Source: Paenibacillus anaericanus (GTDB taxonomy: Bacteria > Bacillota > Bacilli > Paenibacillales > Paenibacillaceae). Taken from it: 62,566 nucleotides of DNA. The DNA lies in contig NZ_RZNY01000029.1 in the NCBI RefSeq assembly GCF_003994475.1, positions 1 to 62,566 on the forward strand, read 5' to 3'. Below are positions 18,701 to 26,457 of the stretch, in pieces; positions within the stretch are counted from its first letter, which is position 1, and each line of letters starts with the position of its first letter. The notes below the pieces were generated by a model that worked only from the letters and a program-made list of their open reading frames with translations, was not told the origin of the DNA and ran no database searches. A program made the translations under genes and the position numbers.

Positions 18701-19222
18701 TGCTTGACCGTTGTATACAATTACATTTCGAATAACTATTTGGTTCCAATCTGAAGCGCTTTCAGCAAACAAATTGACAAAGGCTCGCATCTCTGGGCTT
18801 CCTGTATTTTTGGCTTCAAGGAAGGCCGCTTGCTGTAATGTACTACTGGACGGATTAGGTGAAGATGTTCTAATCTTGGCAGTTAGTGTATAAGTTCCTT
18901 GCTCCAAATCCGTAAATACTTGATATAAGCCAACTCCCGGATTCTCAAAGCTGCCCGCCTGTTTGGTCGATGTCAGTCTCGCTGAAAAATTACCCTCACT
19001 GCCGCTTGCTTGCGTAGTTACTGTACCAGAAGTATTCAGCACCTGCCATCCTGCGGGACTTGAAGTAATACTACCGTCCTGCTCAAAGCTAGGGTTAGCC
19101 ATCAGATTGGAACTTGCCGCAGATACCCTGTTATGAGTGGGCCCCCAAAAGACAAAAGAACTGAATAATAGTAATAAGCTCAAAGTCATGGCTGTTGTTC
19201 TTTTTAATCTTGTATGTATCAA
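12791..19222 (-). CDS. ganB: Giant SLH-anchored GH53 endo-beta-1,4-galactanase
   Basis: A 2143-residue surface enzyme that cuts beta-1,4-galactan (pectic galactan, type I arabinogalactan) outside the cell. In order: signal peptide (1-35), a CBM61-like galactan-binding module (~38-200), a CBM4_9-like module (~205-333), GH53 catalytic barrel (~338-745) with HYSDNW (461-466), acid/base Glu516 in LGNEENSG and nucleophile Glu619 in IFSET; several bacterial Ig-like (Big2) repeats (~756-1200), an F5/8C (CBM32-like) domain (~1203-1336), two more Ig-like repeats (to ~1528), two FN3 domains (~1533-1715), a Pro-Thr linker (1721-1740), a beta-rich pre-SLH domain and three SLH domains (1961-2143). Start is TTG behind AAAGGAGG. 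It closes the ganSPQAB order. The Bacillus subtilis enzyme is only about 430 residues and secreted free. Confidence 0.93.
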   Translation of the reverse strand: MIHTRLKRTTAMTLSLLLLFSSFVFWGPTHNRVSAASSNLMANPSFEQDGSITSSPAGWQVLNTSGTVTTQASGSEGNFSARLTSTKQAGSFENPGVGLYQVFTDLEQGTYTLTAKIRTSSPNPSSSTLQQAAFLEAKNTGSPEMRAFVNLFAESASDWNQIVIRNVIVYNGQATIGIYLKDAPANLSIEVDEVEFFMEHSDNNPLADWSFESGTKNAWTVTGDVSVVPGQADAGNYAAKLGTGSKVAQTVSVKPNTDYVATVRAKVENSTDRVRIGVEGIQESRVAPSATTGYTLLPVAFRTGPAETTATIYVERTADGSGYGYADSLDLFEMDNTIVKGVDVSFLMIVEDFGGKYKANNVEQDFFDIMRNRGVNAVTSMFFVEAGNYIYKEDEWKDYQAGLRNDLPKQGSDITYINDLAHLGTVFAPLQMIPGYFGKEQALEIGKRAKQHHMDFEVSFHYSDNWMSQAKAWKPLSWFNQDLDQLQTTMYNYCYDFIKSLVDEGVAPHSVKLGNEENSGVVWPEGKISSKDRTGFTKLINASYQAVKDASPTTRGFLHLNNGYDVDTTNSWYDANSSSGVKWDGEAYSLYGGRESGSIVSMLNNNLNKWKGKDVIFSETALAHTRDNFDPVGNGSAMSNKYYEVSQRGQYNWLLEYMQTFRDVPNAYDAEIGFFYWAAEWIAKGEGHGEWFSPWIPGGSTSEYGNTIDNRTLFTYDGHASDGIYAYLWRGKASAKPLNGKLSHSGISGTYAVEPTAVTGIDLPAGDLKLFAGQSNQVVPTVYPNNQFAYTNIEWTSNDESVAVVNEAGIVTALKQGEATIEATTVDGGYSATRKVIVSSPELASSIVVAAPQLGTDNEISAIVGDRITIEAKASNQPTDNRMIYTSTNPEVASFLGEAAESANPGVLLQQLDVTKQVTLLVHNKGEADITIASADGNAIQSFKLKATKVDVTNVEIKSDDIELGLGRTKQLQAIITPDNASFPGVKWSSSDENIAKVDESGLVTAIIEGEAEINVLTDDGDFKDTVKVTVVPVKVESIELDTTLIKLRAGGSQTVVANVLPTDAANKSLQWTSSNLEVFTVTDGLITAVADGTATLTITSADGGASITVGVIVADNLPVSGVELNKSQLSLTSGQYEQLQATVLPVSADNANVVWSSSDEAVASVNEDGFVIASNPGAAIITVTTEDGGHAAEAAVSVTDKLQLNKEMGASLTNAKHPIGNAIDGNVSTAWSPGAPSAGKIYSWWINLGNIAEINQIDMEFWGAQKYIVEVSNNGTNYTKVVDNSGQFSASKNVSHLLPEGTKGKFIRVSINETSQQTGTTWPAIAEFSAMGKFVTQADSIELNETTKTVVMTDILELKALLQPSFINENVSWTSSDETLATIVNNGQSAIVITKQHNGEGGEIKPVTITARTDSGLTATAVIGIKAPIYVEGIEMYRYDGIGIPTDGKINLAVDSTLKLGVTVFQGDSDYRPIYWLSNTPEVASVDSKTGEITTHQPGRASITVYVDSFENLNGGMMFTQEIEVNVVAQLEVPGAPVEVHATAHGKSIQLSWDLASDATGYHIYRSDADDNFIRITENPITETSYNDAGLDADTLYAYQITAVNSTGESERSSIVSATTEADELLPTAPQGVTATVLGTNSIRVNWDAVPGSVTYDVYRAADEDGEFIKLNVTGVPENLYVDKGLTAKTTYYYKVRAWNEAGLSDLSVAVNATTQIIKPDPGPTPTPTPTPTPTPVPDSGSNPGQGNKGSTSVIKDGQIEVTVIFDQNGKATAELSIKDLEQALQSLKDKTLLIEAIGKEEKLNNIIISIPVQPLKSTSASVENVVLQAGGVTWQLSNENLQQLLTNAKDKLELSLSIIAAQELSYEIQNIVKTEPIYQYQLSIDGRILSDAETAQITTIELPYSLKAGEQAHHVVVYHKSADGKLEIVKKVVYDVQSGQIKFKPAHSGSYIVVHVAASFVDLEEANWARNVIESLASRQVVNGFEEGRFKPNQSVTRAQFLHMMMNALDLVGEHSDSSFTDVSPSAWYASSVSTAKQLGIVTGKGDGTFDGDATITREEMAVLVYRATITLKMLNVGTTYNNTFTDDSSISGYAQDAVHVMSEHGIIQGTGNGQFQPKNLATRAQAAKIIFEVLKLETSL

Positions 19223-19243
19223 ATTTTGTGCCTCCTTTTATAC

Positions 19244-19301
19244 ATGGGGATAGGTATTGTTCTCCTGTATATAGCTTCATAAAGAACAATCCTATCCCCA
19301 T
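19244..19301 (-). other. Long hairpin between ganA and ganB
   Basis: A 19-bp stem with one bulged base: ATGGGGATAGG+ATTGTTCT pairs with AGAACAAT+CCTATCCCCAT around a 19-base loop. No T-run follows on the minus strand. It begins 21 bases upstream of the ganB start codon, just before AAAGGAGG. It may be an mRNA-processing or stabilising structure, or an attenuator, making ganB level differ from ganSPQA. Confidence 0.65.
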
Positions 19302-19352
19302 AATTTCATTACTTATAGTCTGTAAGTCTGCAAATCTACTAATCTATGTTTC

Positions 19353-21407
19353 CTATTCCAATTCTCGCTTGGCAACAAGCACCTCATACGGTTCCAAGTC
19401 CCATGCCTTGCTTAGATCAACGTTGCGTGTAACAGACATCCATTCAGCATCTAGTGAAGGAACTGATGCTGACTTGAAGGTAAAGTTCTGAACAAACAAA
19501 TATTGAACCTTATCATTAGAACGCGCAACAGCATATACGCCCTGTGGCATTTTGACATCCACGGGTCTAGTCAGCGTCAATGCGTCAATAAGATCAGAAT
19601 ACAAATCGTCATAGAAACCCTCTTCAAAGTGACTAGCAATATAGTAAGTTTCACCCTCACCAAAGCGATGATGGGTAAGCGCAGGTCTTCCAGCGTAAAA
19701 GTCATCATTATAGACCATTAACGACTCTGCCCCCTCCAGATGAAGGAGATCGCACAGTTTACTACATGTATAAGAGCCCTTCAGAGAACTTCCCTCTGAT
19801 CCGCCGAAAGCTTGGATCACTCGCCCACTATTCTGCTCATGGTCATAGAGTCCATCGATTTCTTCACTCACTACCCCAGCAACATCACTTAATTGATGCG
19901 GCGCAGTTCCGAGGAACACTAGGTCATTTTCATTGACAATCCCACTCCAGTAGGTCATCACTAGGGTGCCACCCTGCTCAACAAATGCACGGAGTTTCTG
20001 CTCAAAACCACTACGCAACATATAGAGCATAGGAGCAATCACTACCTTATAACCGGTAATATCGCACTCCATATCAACAAAGTCTGTCGTAATACCCTGC
20101 TTCTGTAATGCACGATAATGCGATTGTACTTCTTCTATATAACCCATTCCTTTGTTGCGCGGGCCTTGTGAATTCTCAATAGCCCATTTGTTCTCCCAGT
20201 CATAGACAATCGCAACTTCAGCCTGTGAATTGGTACTTGCAACGTCCGATAACTGCTGCAATATGCCCCCAAGATCTGCTACCTCTTGAAACACACGGGT
20301 ATCTGAGCTGCCGTCATGTGAGACAACCGATCCGTGAAACTTCTCACTGGAACCGCGGCTTTTACGCCACTGGAAATATTGCACCGAATTTGATCCATGC
20401 GCAATCGCCTGCAGTGAAGACAAAATATGCATGCCTGGTTTCTTCAGCTTAGAGACACTCTGCCAGTTCGTCATACTTGGGGAGCTCTCCATGAGTAAGA
20501 AAGGCTTCCCTTTAATGGACCTCATGATGTCATGATTCATCGCAGTATCTATGGCAATATCGAGATCTGCCGTCTTATGCCAAGTCGGATAACTATCCCA
20601 GGACACGATGTCGACGGTATCTTTGAATTTGAAGTAATTCAAACCGTCATAGTAATACATGAAGTTTGTGGTGGCCGGTAGCTCCGGATTGTACGATTTC
20701 ACTGCGGCGATTTCATGCTGCATGAAATCAAGCGTCTGATCTGTAACAAACCGCCGCCAATCTAGGTTCATACCGTGCGTCCCATTTTCACCGTGTGGTG
20801 CAGGCGACTCGATCTGTGACCAATCCGTATAGGTATGACTCCAGAACGTAGTCCACCACTGCGCATTAAGCTGCTCAAGTGTTCCATATTTTCGTTTAAG
20901 CCATGCTCTGAACGCATCCTGACATAAATCACAATGACAATCTCCACCATACTCATTCGAAACATGCCATAGCTTAACCGCTGGATGGTTTGCGTAACGC
21001 TTCGCTAGTCCTTCATTTATTCCTTTGATCTTTTCACGATATATAGGAGACGTATAACAATGGTTATGACGCGCTCCATACAAATTTCTATGCCGATCAC
21101 TCGAGACCCGCAGCACTTCAGGGTATTTCTGTGCAAGCCACACTGGGCGAGCTCCAGACGGTGTCGCCAGGAAAATAGAGATGCCGTTATCATGGAGTGA
21201 TTGAATCACCCCATCCATCCACTCCCAGTTATAATGTCCTTCCTCAGGCTCCAACGCAGCCCATGAGAAGATGCCCACTGACATGACATTACATCCGGCC
21301 TTCTTCATATACTCTATATCCTGTTTCAATACCTGCGGATCATGTAACCACTGCTCTGGATTGTAATCTGCTCCATGCAGCAATCTATCACCAAATTGTG
21401 TATTCAT
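19353..21407 (-). CDS. ganA: Beta-galactosidase, GH42
   Basis: A 684-residue cytoplasmic beta-galactosidase that splits imported galacto-oligosaccharides to galactose. GH42 barrel (to ~390) with acid/base Glu152 in HVSNEYGGDC and nucleophile Glu307 in FLLMESSPS; the four-cysteine metal cluster is intact (Cys117, then Cys157, 159, 162 in GGDCHCDLC). Followed by the trimerisation (Rossmann-like) domain and a C-terminal beta domain. I choose the ATG at 21407 because GAGG lies eight bases upstream; GTG 21416 and ATG 21413 are too close to it. It sits 18 bases after ganQ, as in the B. subtilis gan operon. Confidence 0.95.
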   Translation of the reverse strand: MNTQFGDRLLHGADYNPEQWLHDPQVLKQDIEYMKKAGCNVMSVGIFSWAALEPEEGHYNWEWMDGVIQSLHDNGISIFLATPSGARPVWLAQKYPEVLRVSSDRHRNLYGARHNHCYTSPIYREKIKGINEGLAKRYANHPAVKLWHVSNEYGGDCHCDLCQDAFRAWLKRKYGTLEQLNAQWWTTFWSHTYTDWSQIESPAPHGENGTHGMNLDWRRFVTDQTLDFMQHEIAAVKSYNPELPATTNFMYYYDGLNYFKFKDTVDIVSWDSYPTWHKTADLDIAIDTAMNHDIMRSIKGKPFLLMESSPSMTNWQSVSKLKKPGMHILSSLQAIAHGSNSVQYFQWRKSRGSSEKFHGSVVSHDGSSDTRVFQEVADLGGILQQLSDVASTNSQAEVAIVYDWENKWAIENSQGPRNKGMGYIEEVQSHYRALQKQGITTDFVDMECDITGYKVVIAPMLYMLRSGFEQKLRAFVEQGGTLVMTYWSGIVNENDLVFLGTAPHQLSDVAGVVSEEIDGLYDHEQNSGRVIQAFGGSEGSSLKGSYTCSKLCDLLHLEGAESLMVYNDDFYAGRPALTHHRFGEGETYYIASHFEEGFYDDLYSDLIDALTLTRPVDVKMPQGVYAVARSNDKVQYLFVQNFTFKSASVPSLDAEWMSVTRNVDLSKAWDLEPYEVLVAKRELE

Positions 21408-21425
21408 ATCCATCACCTCGATCTG

Positions 21426-22232
21426 TTACTTTACTGAACCCAACATGCCTTGTACAAATTGCTTCTGCAACAGGAAGAAGATCAGAACTGTCGGCAACGT
21501 TGTCACTACGATAGCTACCATAATGATTCCGTAATCCGGATTGTACGATGAAGCAAGCGACGAAACTATAAGTGGTAAAGTCTTCTTATCCTGAGTCTGC
21601 AGTGCTATCAACGGCCACAAGAAGCTGTTCCAGTAATTCATAAAAGTAATAATAGCTGCTGCCGCATATGTCGGTTTCATCGTCGGCATATAAATACGCG
21701 AGAATAACCGCCACTCGCCTAATCCGTCAACTCGTCCTGCCTGTAGTAGCTCACGTGGAAATGACTTCGTATTTTGCATAAAGAAAAAGATCATGAACGC
21801 AGTTGTAATGGATGGTAGTATAACCGCTGATGGTGTATTTAGCATTCCCATCTTACTAAACAAACGGAATAACGGAACCATAACTGCCGCAAATGGCATC
21901 ATCATAGAAAGCATGAGCACTCCGAACAAGCGATTTTTACCTTTTGAACGATAAATCTCAAAGCCATAACCCGCCATGGAGCTTAGTAGCAAAGTACCGA
22001 TTGTACCCACAATCGCAATAATGGCAGAGTTTCCAAATGCAGCACCCAGATTAGTCATATCCAGTAGCTTTGTAATATTATCAGAGAGCATCGATCCAAA
22101 ACTGAACTTACCTTTAACGATATCAGAGGAGCTATTCGTCATACCGATTAACATCCAGAGAAAAGGAAATAGCGATATCACAGATACGATGATTAGAAAC
22201 AAATGAGTCCCTGCTGCGCTCAGTTTCTTCAT
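21426..22232 (-). CDS. ganQ: Galacto-oligosaccharide ABC importer permease, MalG-like
   Basis: A 268-residue inner-membrane permease with six predicted TM segments. The cytoplasmic EAA loop that docks the ATPase reads AGRVDGLGEWRLFSRIYMP (~165-183). Start overlaps the ganP stop by four bases (ATGA). The position between ganP and a GH42 gene, followed by GH53, makes GanQ the natural assignment. No ATPase is encoded nearby, so a shared MsmX-type ATPase is expected. Confidence 0.9.
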   Translation of the reverse strand: MKKLSAAGTHLFLIIVSVISLFPFLWMLIGMTNSSSDIVKGKFSFGSMLSDNITKLLDMTNLGAAFGNSAIIAIVGTIGTLLLSSMAGYGFEIYRSKGKNRLFGVLMLSMMMPFAAVMVPLFRLFSKMGMLNTPSAVILPSITTAFMIFFFMQNTKSFPRELLQAGRVDGLGEWRLFSRIYMPTMKPTYAAAAIITFMNYWNSFLWPLIALQTQDKKTLPLIVSSLASSYNPDYGIIMVAIVVTTLPTVLIFFLLQKQFVQGMLGSVK

Positions 22233-23101
22233 TCCTTCTCACCTCCTACTTTAAGCTGGAGAAATGCAAGTATGGCAACCATAATGACTATGGCATAAGA
22301 CACTGTTGCTGCATATCCAAAGTTAGGTGTATAAACGAATGATAGATTATAAATATATTGCGATATCGTCATCGTTGAATTACCAGGGCCGCCATTCGTA
22401 ATATTCACAACCTCATCGAACAATTGTAAGGTTCCATTCGTTGATATGATCGCTGTAAACAATAGAATCGGCTTTAACATTGGAACTGTAATTTTAAAGA
22501 ATTGTCTGATCTTCGAAGCACCATCAATAGATGCTGCCTCATAGATACTAGGATCAATATTTTGCATCGCTGATAAATAGAAGATCATGTTATAACCTGT
22601 CCAGCGCCAAGTAATTGCTGCAATAATGACCACACGTGCCCAAATCGGATCCATGAGCCAGGCAACTGGCTCTTGGATTATATGAATCGACATTAACATC
22701 TGGTTCAGAACACCGTCTACGGCAAAGATACTTTTAAACAATACGGCATATGATACGAGTGATGTGACACATGGTAGAAAAATTGCCGTACGATAGAAAC
22801 CTTTGAAACGAAGTTTTGGCATGTTCAGAAGGAATGCAATTACCAGTCCCAAAGCCAACATGATCGGCACCTGAACAATCAAATATAACAACGTATTCAA
22901 TACAGCTTGTTTGAACATGGGATCTGAGAACAAACGTATATAATTGTTCAGTCCAACATAATGATATACGGTTCCTTTGCCCGACTGGAAAGACAATAAT
23001 AACGACTGAATCATAGGGTAAAAACTGAATAATATAATAAGCGCTGATGGCAATATGACGAATTGCCATCCCATCAGGGAAGATTTATTTTTACTGCCCA
23101 T
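22229..23101 (-). CDS. ganP: Galacto-oligosaccharide ABC importer permease, MalF-like
   Basis: A 290-residue permease with six TM segments and EAA loop YEAASIDGASKIRQFFKITV (~188-207). It pairs with GanQ to form the membrane channel. B. subtilis GanP is considerably longer (about 420 residues) because of an extra N-terminal region; this copy is the compact MalF type. It begins 25 bases after ganS, consistent with one transcript. Confidence 0.9.
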   Translation of the reverse strand: MGSKNKSSLMGWQFVILPSALIILFSFYPMIQSLLLSFQSGKGTVYHYVGLNNYIRLFSDPMFKQAVLNTLLYLIVQVPIMLALGLVIAFLLNMPKLRFKGFYRTAIFLPCVTSLVSYAVLFKSIFAVDGVLNQMLMSIHIIQEPVAWLMDPIWARVVIIAAITWRWTGYNMIFYLSAMQNIDPSIYEAASIDGASKIRQFFKITVPMLKPILLFTAIISTNGTLQLFDEVVNITNGGPGNSTMTISQYIYNLSFVYTPNFGYAATVSYAIVIMVAILAFLQLKVGGEKE

Positions 23102-23126
23102 AGGTAATCACCTGCTAACTTTAGAT

Positions 23127-24434
23127 TTATTGCACCTGTTGTTCAAACAATTTCTGAATGTTAGCTAAGCTTTGCGTCAAATCTGCTCCATTCAAGATAT
23201 TAGGCAATTCGTTCTTAAGAGCATCTTTTGCTTCTTGTGTATACATACCTAATGTAATACCTGGAACTTCTGTAGACCATTTCGTAAAGTCACTATAAAT
23301 CGCTTGGCCACCGAAAAATTCCGATGTTTGACTATAAGCTTCACTTGAGAAGGACGGAATATAAGAACCTACACCACCATTTTCATTCAAGAAACGCTCG
23401 TAGAACTCACTGCTTCCACCAATTGTTTTCGCCAAGAAGTCGATCGCCAAATCTTTGTTAGCAGAGCCATCTAATACGAACCAGCTAGATCCGCCCTCGT
23501 TGGAAGCATTTACAGCACCTTCTACACTCAAACGTGGAATCGGAGCCACTTTCCATTTACCACTTTGATCCTTGGCATCCATAATCGAAGCGACTTGCCA
23601 TACACCAGATACGACAGTAGCAACATCTCCAGCGTTAAAGCTTCCTACAAATTCACTCCATCCTGTTACAGGCTTAGCAATCCCGGAATCAGCAATTGCC
23701 TTGTAGATGCGAAGTGTATCTGTCATTGCTGGATTATCCACGAAATTCCCTTTGTTTTCTGGTGTGATGTACCAAGATCCGCCAGATTGAAGAAGAATCG
23801 AAGTTAACGCTTCATCGTTCGGATTAATCGTAGCCATGTATTTCCCTGTTTTCTCCTTCACAACTTTACCAATCTCGATGTATTCATCCCAAGTAATATT
23901 CTCCAGGTCTTCGGCCTTGTAGCCAGCTTGCTCTAAGTAATCCGAACGGTAGAACATTCCTGTTACTCCAATATCAAATGGAACGCCATACACTTTGTCA
24001 TCAATACGAAGCGCATCAACCTTGTATGAAGAAAATTGGCTAAAATCTACTTTATCTGTAAAATCAGCGAATGTATTCGGATAGGAAGTAACATATTTTT
24101 GAATATTCGGATCGTTAACCAAGATAATGTCTGGAAGTCCTTCCTTAACCCCTGCTGCTAAATTGGTATTTAGCTTTTGCTCGAGATCGGTTTTCGCCAT
24201 GTCAACGATTTCAAGTTCGAAACCCGGATGCTCTTTCTTATACAATTCTTCGGCTATTTTTAATGCAGCCCCGTTAAATGAAGGGTCCCATGCCCAAGCA
24301 ACAACTTTTTCTGATTTTGTAGTACTTCCGTTACTCTTGTCTGTATTTGCAGAGTCGGACTTAGTGGACCCGCAAGCAGCTACTAGTGAAGCTGTCAACG
24401 AAACCAATAACATTACGGATAATAATTTTTTCAT
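23127..24434 (-). CDS. ganS: Galacto-oligosaccharide-binding lipoprotein
   Basis: A 435-residue extracellular solute-binding protein (family 1) that captures galacto-oligosaccharides for GanPQ. Type II signal peptide with lipobox LVAAC, so Cys21 is lipidated and the protein is tethered to the outer face of the membrane. A Ser/Asn/Lys-rich linker (22-45) precedes the binding domain; the LPDIILVNDP segment (~99-108) is typical of the family. Start ATG follows GGGG. It is the first gene of the gan operon, with a cre site 28 bases upstream and a divergent two-component system beyond. Confidence 0.92.
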   Translation of the reverse strand: MKKLLSVMLLVSLTASLVAACGSTKSDSANTDKSNGSTTKSEKVVAWAWDPSFNGAALKIAEELYKKEHPGFELEIVDMAKTDLEQKLNTNLAAGVKEGLPDIILVNDPNIQKYVTSYPNTFADFTDKVDFSQFSSYKVDALRIDDKVYGVPFDIGVTGMFYRSDYLEQAGYKAEDLENITWDEYIEIGKVVKEKTGKYMATINPNDEALTSILLQSGGSWYITPENKGNFVDNPAMTDTLRIYKAIADSGIAKPVTGWSEFVGSFNAGDVATVVSGVWQVASIMDAKDQSGKWKVAPIPRLSVEGAVNASNEGGSSWFVLDGSANKDLAIDFLAKTIGGSSEFYERFLNENGGVGSYIPSFSSEAYSQTSEFFGGQAIYSDFTKWSTEVPGITLGMYTQEAKDALKNELPNILNGADLTQSLANIQKLFEQQVQ

Positions 24435-24462
24435 TCTTTACAACCCCTTTTTATGATTGTTT

Positions 24463-24476
24463 TGTAAGCGCTTTAT
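24463..24476. promoter_or_regulatory. cre site (CcpA) in the gan leader
   Basis: TGTAAGCGCTTTAT, matching the catabolite-responsive element around the GCGC core with a weaker outer right end. It lies between ganS and its upstream region, where CcpA would block elongation. The same 14-mer occurs at 33936-33949. Confidence 0.72.
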
Positions 24477-24686
24477 GTGGTGATGTACTCATTTTAGGAA
24501 AATTAAAGCACGAAGTATAATAATAATTCGCTCTATATTAGCAGTAATTATTGCTCTCCAAGTAAATACGAAATTATCCCTAGTAAAAATTATGGATCAT
24601 AGTATTTATTTTTTTAAATCAAATTTGAAACTATCCAACCGTACCTTTCTATTTCAGATTGTTATATGATGAAGATATTAGAGCGA

Positions 24687-24854
24687 GTTCAAAAAGTCAG
24701 GTTTTCAGCACCAAGAAGGTTGAATAAAGCTAGGGACAGAGGAGCGGAGCGTAGGCAAAACCTCCGTGAGCACCGAAGGTCCCGGCTGAATTCAAGATTC
24801 GCTGTCGAATATACTCCTTGTTTTACTTCGTGATCAAAAGATGACTTTTTGAAC
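24687..24854. repeat. 168-bp MITE-like element with terminal inverted repeats
   Basis: Perfect 13-bp inverted ends, GTTCAAAAAGTCA (24687-24699) and TGACTTTTTGAAC (24842-24854), enclose a G+C-richer, non-coding 142-base interior that can fold internally. It sits in the regulatory gap between ganS and the YesN-type gene, ending 34 bases before that gene's ATG. The size and ends fit a miniature inverted-repeat element. No second copy was noticed in the window. Confidence 0.6.
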
Positions 24855-24888
24855 AACCTCTATTACAACATGCAATGAGGTGTATTTT

Positions 24889-26442
24889 ATGAAAGAACAA
24901 TCCGCAACTTATCGGGTCATGATTGTCGACGATGAGGCTATCTTGCGCACAGGTATGTTACATCTGTGTAATTGGAGCGAGTATGGAATTGAGATCGTCG
25001 CCCAGGCCTCCAACGGCCAGGAGGCGCTGCAATATATTGAAAAAGTTCACCCACATGTAGTGATTACCGATATTGTCATGCCGATAATGGACGGTGTAGA
25101 ACTTACCAAAATCATTCGCATGCAATACCCTGAAATTAAAGTTGTTGTACTTAGTAGCTACAGTGAATTCAATTATGTGCGTGAGGTATTCAAATACGGT
25201 GTTACAGATTATTTACTTAAACCCAAGGTATCTTCTAGTGAGTTAATTTCGCTAATTCAATCCTTATGCAGTGACCTGGATCTCGTAAGCCTTGGTAGTC
25301 ATTCTATTAAGAGTGACCCTTCGCTATTATTAGCCCAATGGCTAACCAACGATTCAACTCAGGCGGAGGAGACGCTACAAGAAATAACACAGCATTTCAC
25401 ATCAAGGTACTTTCGCATAGCTAAAGCTTCTACAAACTTAATTCTATCTAGAACGAACTGGACTCATAGTCAAATGGAACAAATCTTGATCGAGCTTGCG
25501 ACAGAGCATTTAGCCGGTCTAGCTTATACATGCGTCTTTCTTAACAACGAGTTTCTGCTGCTCATCAATTATGAACTAGAGCAAACCGAGGCCATTTCAT
25601 CCGCCTTGCAACGGTTCACGGATCATGCCAGAGAATCACTGGTTTATATTTCTTTCGTTCTCTCAAACGCATTCGAAACTTTCAATCTAATAAAGAAAGA
25701 ACACGAACGCCTTACACCTTATCTTGGCAAACTCTTATATTTCCCTGAACATACTCTTGTAAATGAGGATATCATTCTCGTACAAAGTGATAAGATATTT
25801 TTTGACCAAACTCACTTTACAACAGCGTTACGAATTTTTGCATTTGATGAAGCAAGCGCAGAATTGAAAGCGTTTTTTTCGACAATTAATTCTAATCAGT
25901 CTTATGATGAATACAGCTTAAAGCGCTTTTGCCAAAACCTGATTTATACAGCAATTAATATGCTTGAACAATTGAAACAACCGATATCAGAGCTTAATTC
26001 ATCCAAGCTGAAGCTATTCAAAATGATCGATCAGGCCTTTGATATCCATGAGTTAGAGAACATCCTGCTTGCGTTTCTGGATAATCTTAAAGGTATTGTT
26101 CGTCACTCTGATCAGCAGCAATCTATGATTATCCAGCAAGTTTATGATTATGTAAACGAGAACTATGCGAACGATATTTCATTGACTGAAATGTCCAACA
26201 AGCTCCACTTAAATTACAGCTATTTATCGTCTTATTTCAAACAGCGTACGCATGAGAATTTAACCTCATATATTAACCGGGTTCGGACAGATAAAGCAAA
26301 GGAACTACTTCTTGATTATAAACTTTCGATATCTGAGATCAGCCGTTTAACTGGATTTTCGGAGCATAACTATTTCTCTAAGGTGTTCAAGAAAATGACG
26401 GGAATGACCCCTGTGGAGTATCGCAATCAAATCTCTCAATGA
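24889..26442 (+). CDS. YesN-type response regulator with AraC output domain
   Basis: A 517-residue regulator: receiver (1-125) with MIVDDEAILRTG and phosphoacceptor Asp61 in VITDIVMP; a ~270-residue middle region; and a C-terminal AraC domain (~415-515) with SLTEMSNKLHLNYSYLSSYF and the second motif ISEISRLTGFSEHNYFSKVF. The ATG at 24889 has GAGGTG six bases upstream; the in-frame GTG nine bases earlier overlaps that site. It is paired with the kinase that follows and divergent from ganS, so it is the likely activator of the gan operon in the absence of a ganR-type gene. Confidence 0.92.
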   Translation: MKEQSATYRVMIVDDEAILRTGMLHLCNWSEYGIEIVAQASNGQEALQYIEKVHPHVVITDIVMPIMDGVELTKIIRMQYPEIKVVVLSSYSEFNYVREVFKYGVTDYLLKPKVSSSELISLIQSLCSDLDLVSLGSHSIKSDPSLLLAQWLTNDSTQAEETLQEITQHFTSRYFRIAKASTNLILSRTNWTHSQMEQILIELATEHLAGLAYTCVFLNNEFLLLINYELEQTEAISSALQRFTDHARESLVYISFVLSNAFETFNLIKKEHERLTPYLGKLLYFPEHTLVNEDIILVQSDKIFFDQTHFTTALRIFAFDEASAELKAFFSTINSNQSYDEYSLKRFCQNLIYTAINMLEQLKQPISELNSSKLKLFKMIDQAFDIHELENILLAFLDNLKGIVRHSDQQQSMIIQQVYDYVNENYANDISLTEMSNKLHLNYSYLSSYFKQRTHENLTSYINRVRTDKAKELLLDYKLSISEISRLTGFSEHNYFSKVFKKMTGMTPVEYRNQISQ

Positions 26443-26457
26443 AGTCAGGTGAACAAC

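Noticed and set aside
12791..19222. Possibility that GanB carries a cohesin or dockerin linking it to the surface operon
   Set aside because: No DxNxDG dockerin loops and no cohesin-like strand pair were seen; anchoring is by SLH domains only.
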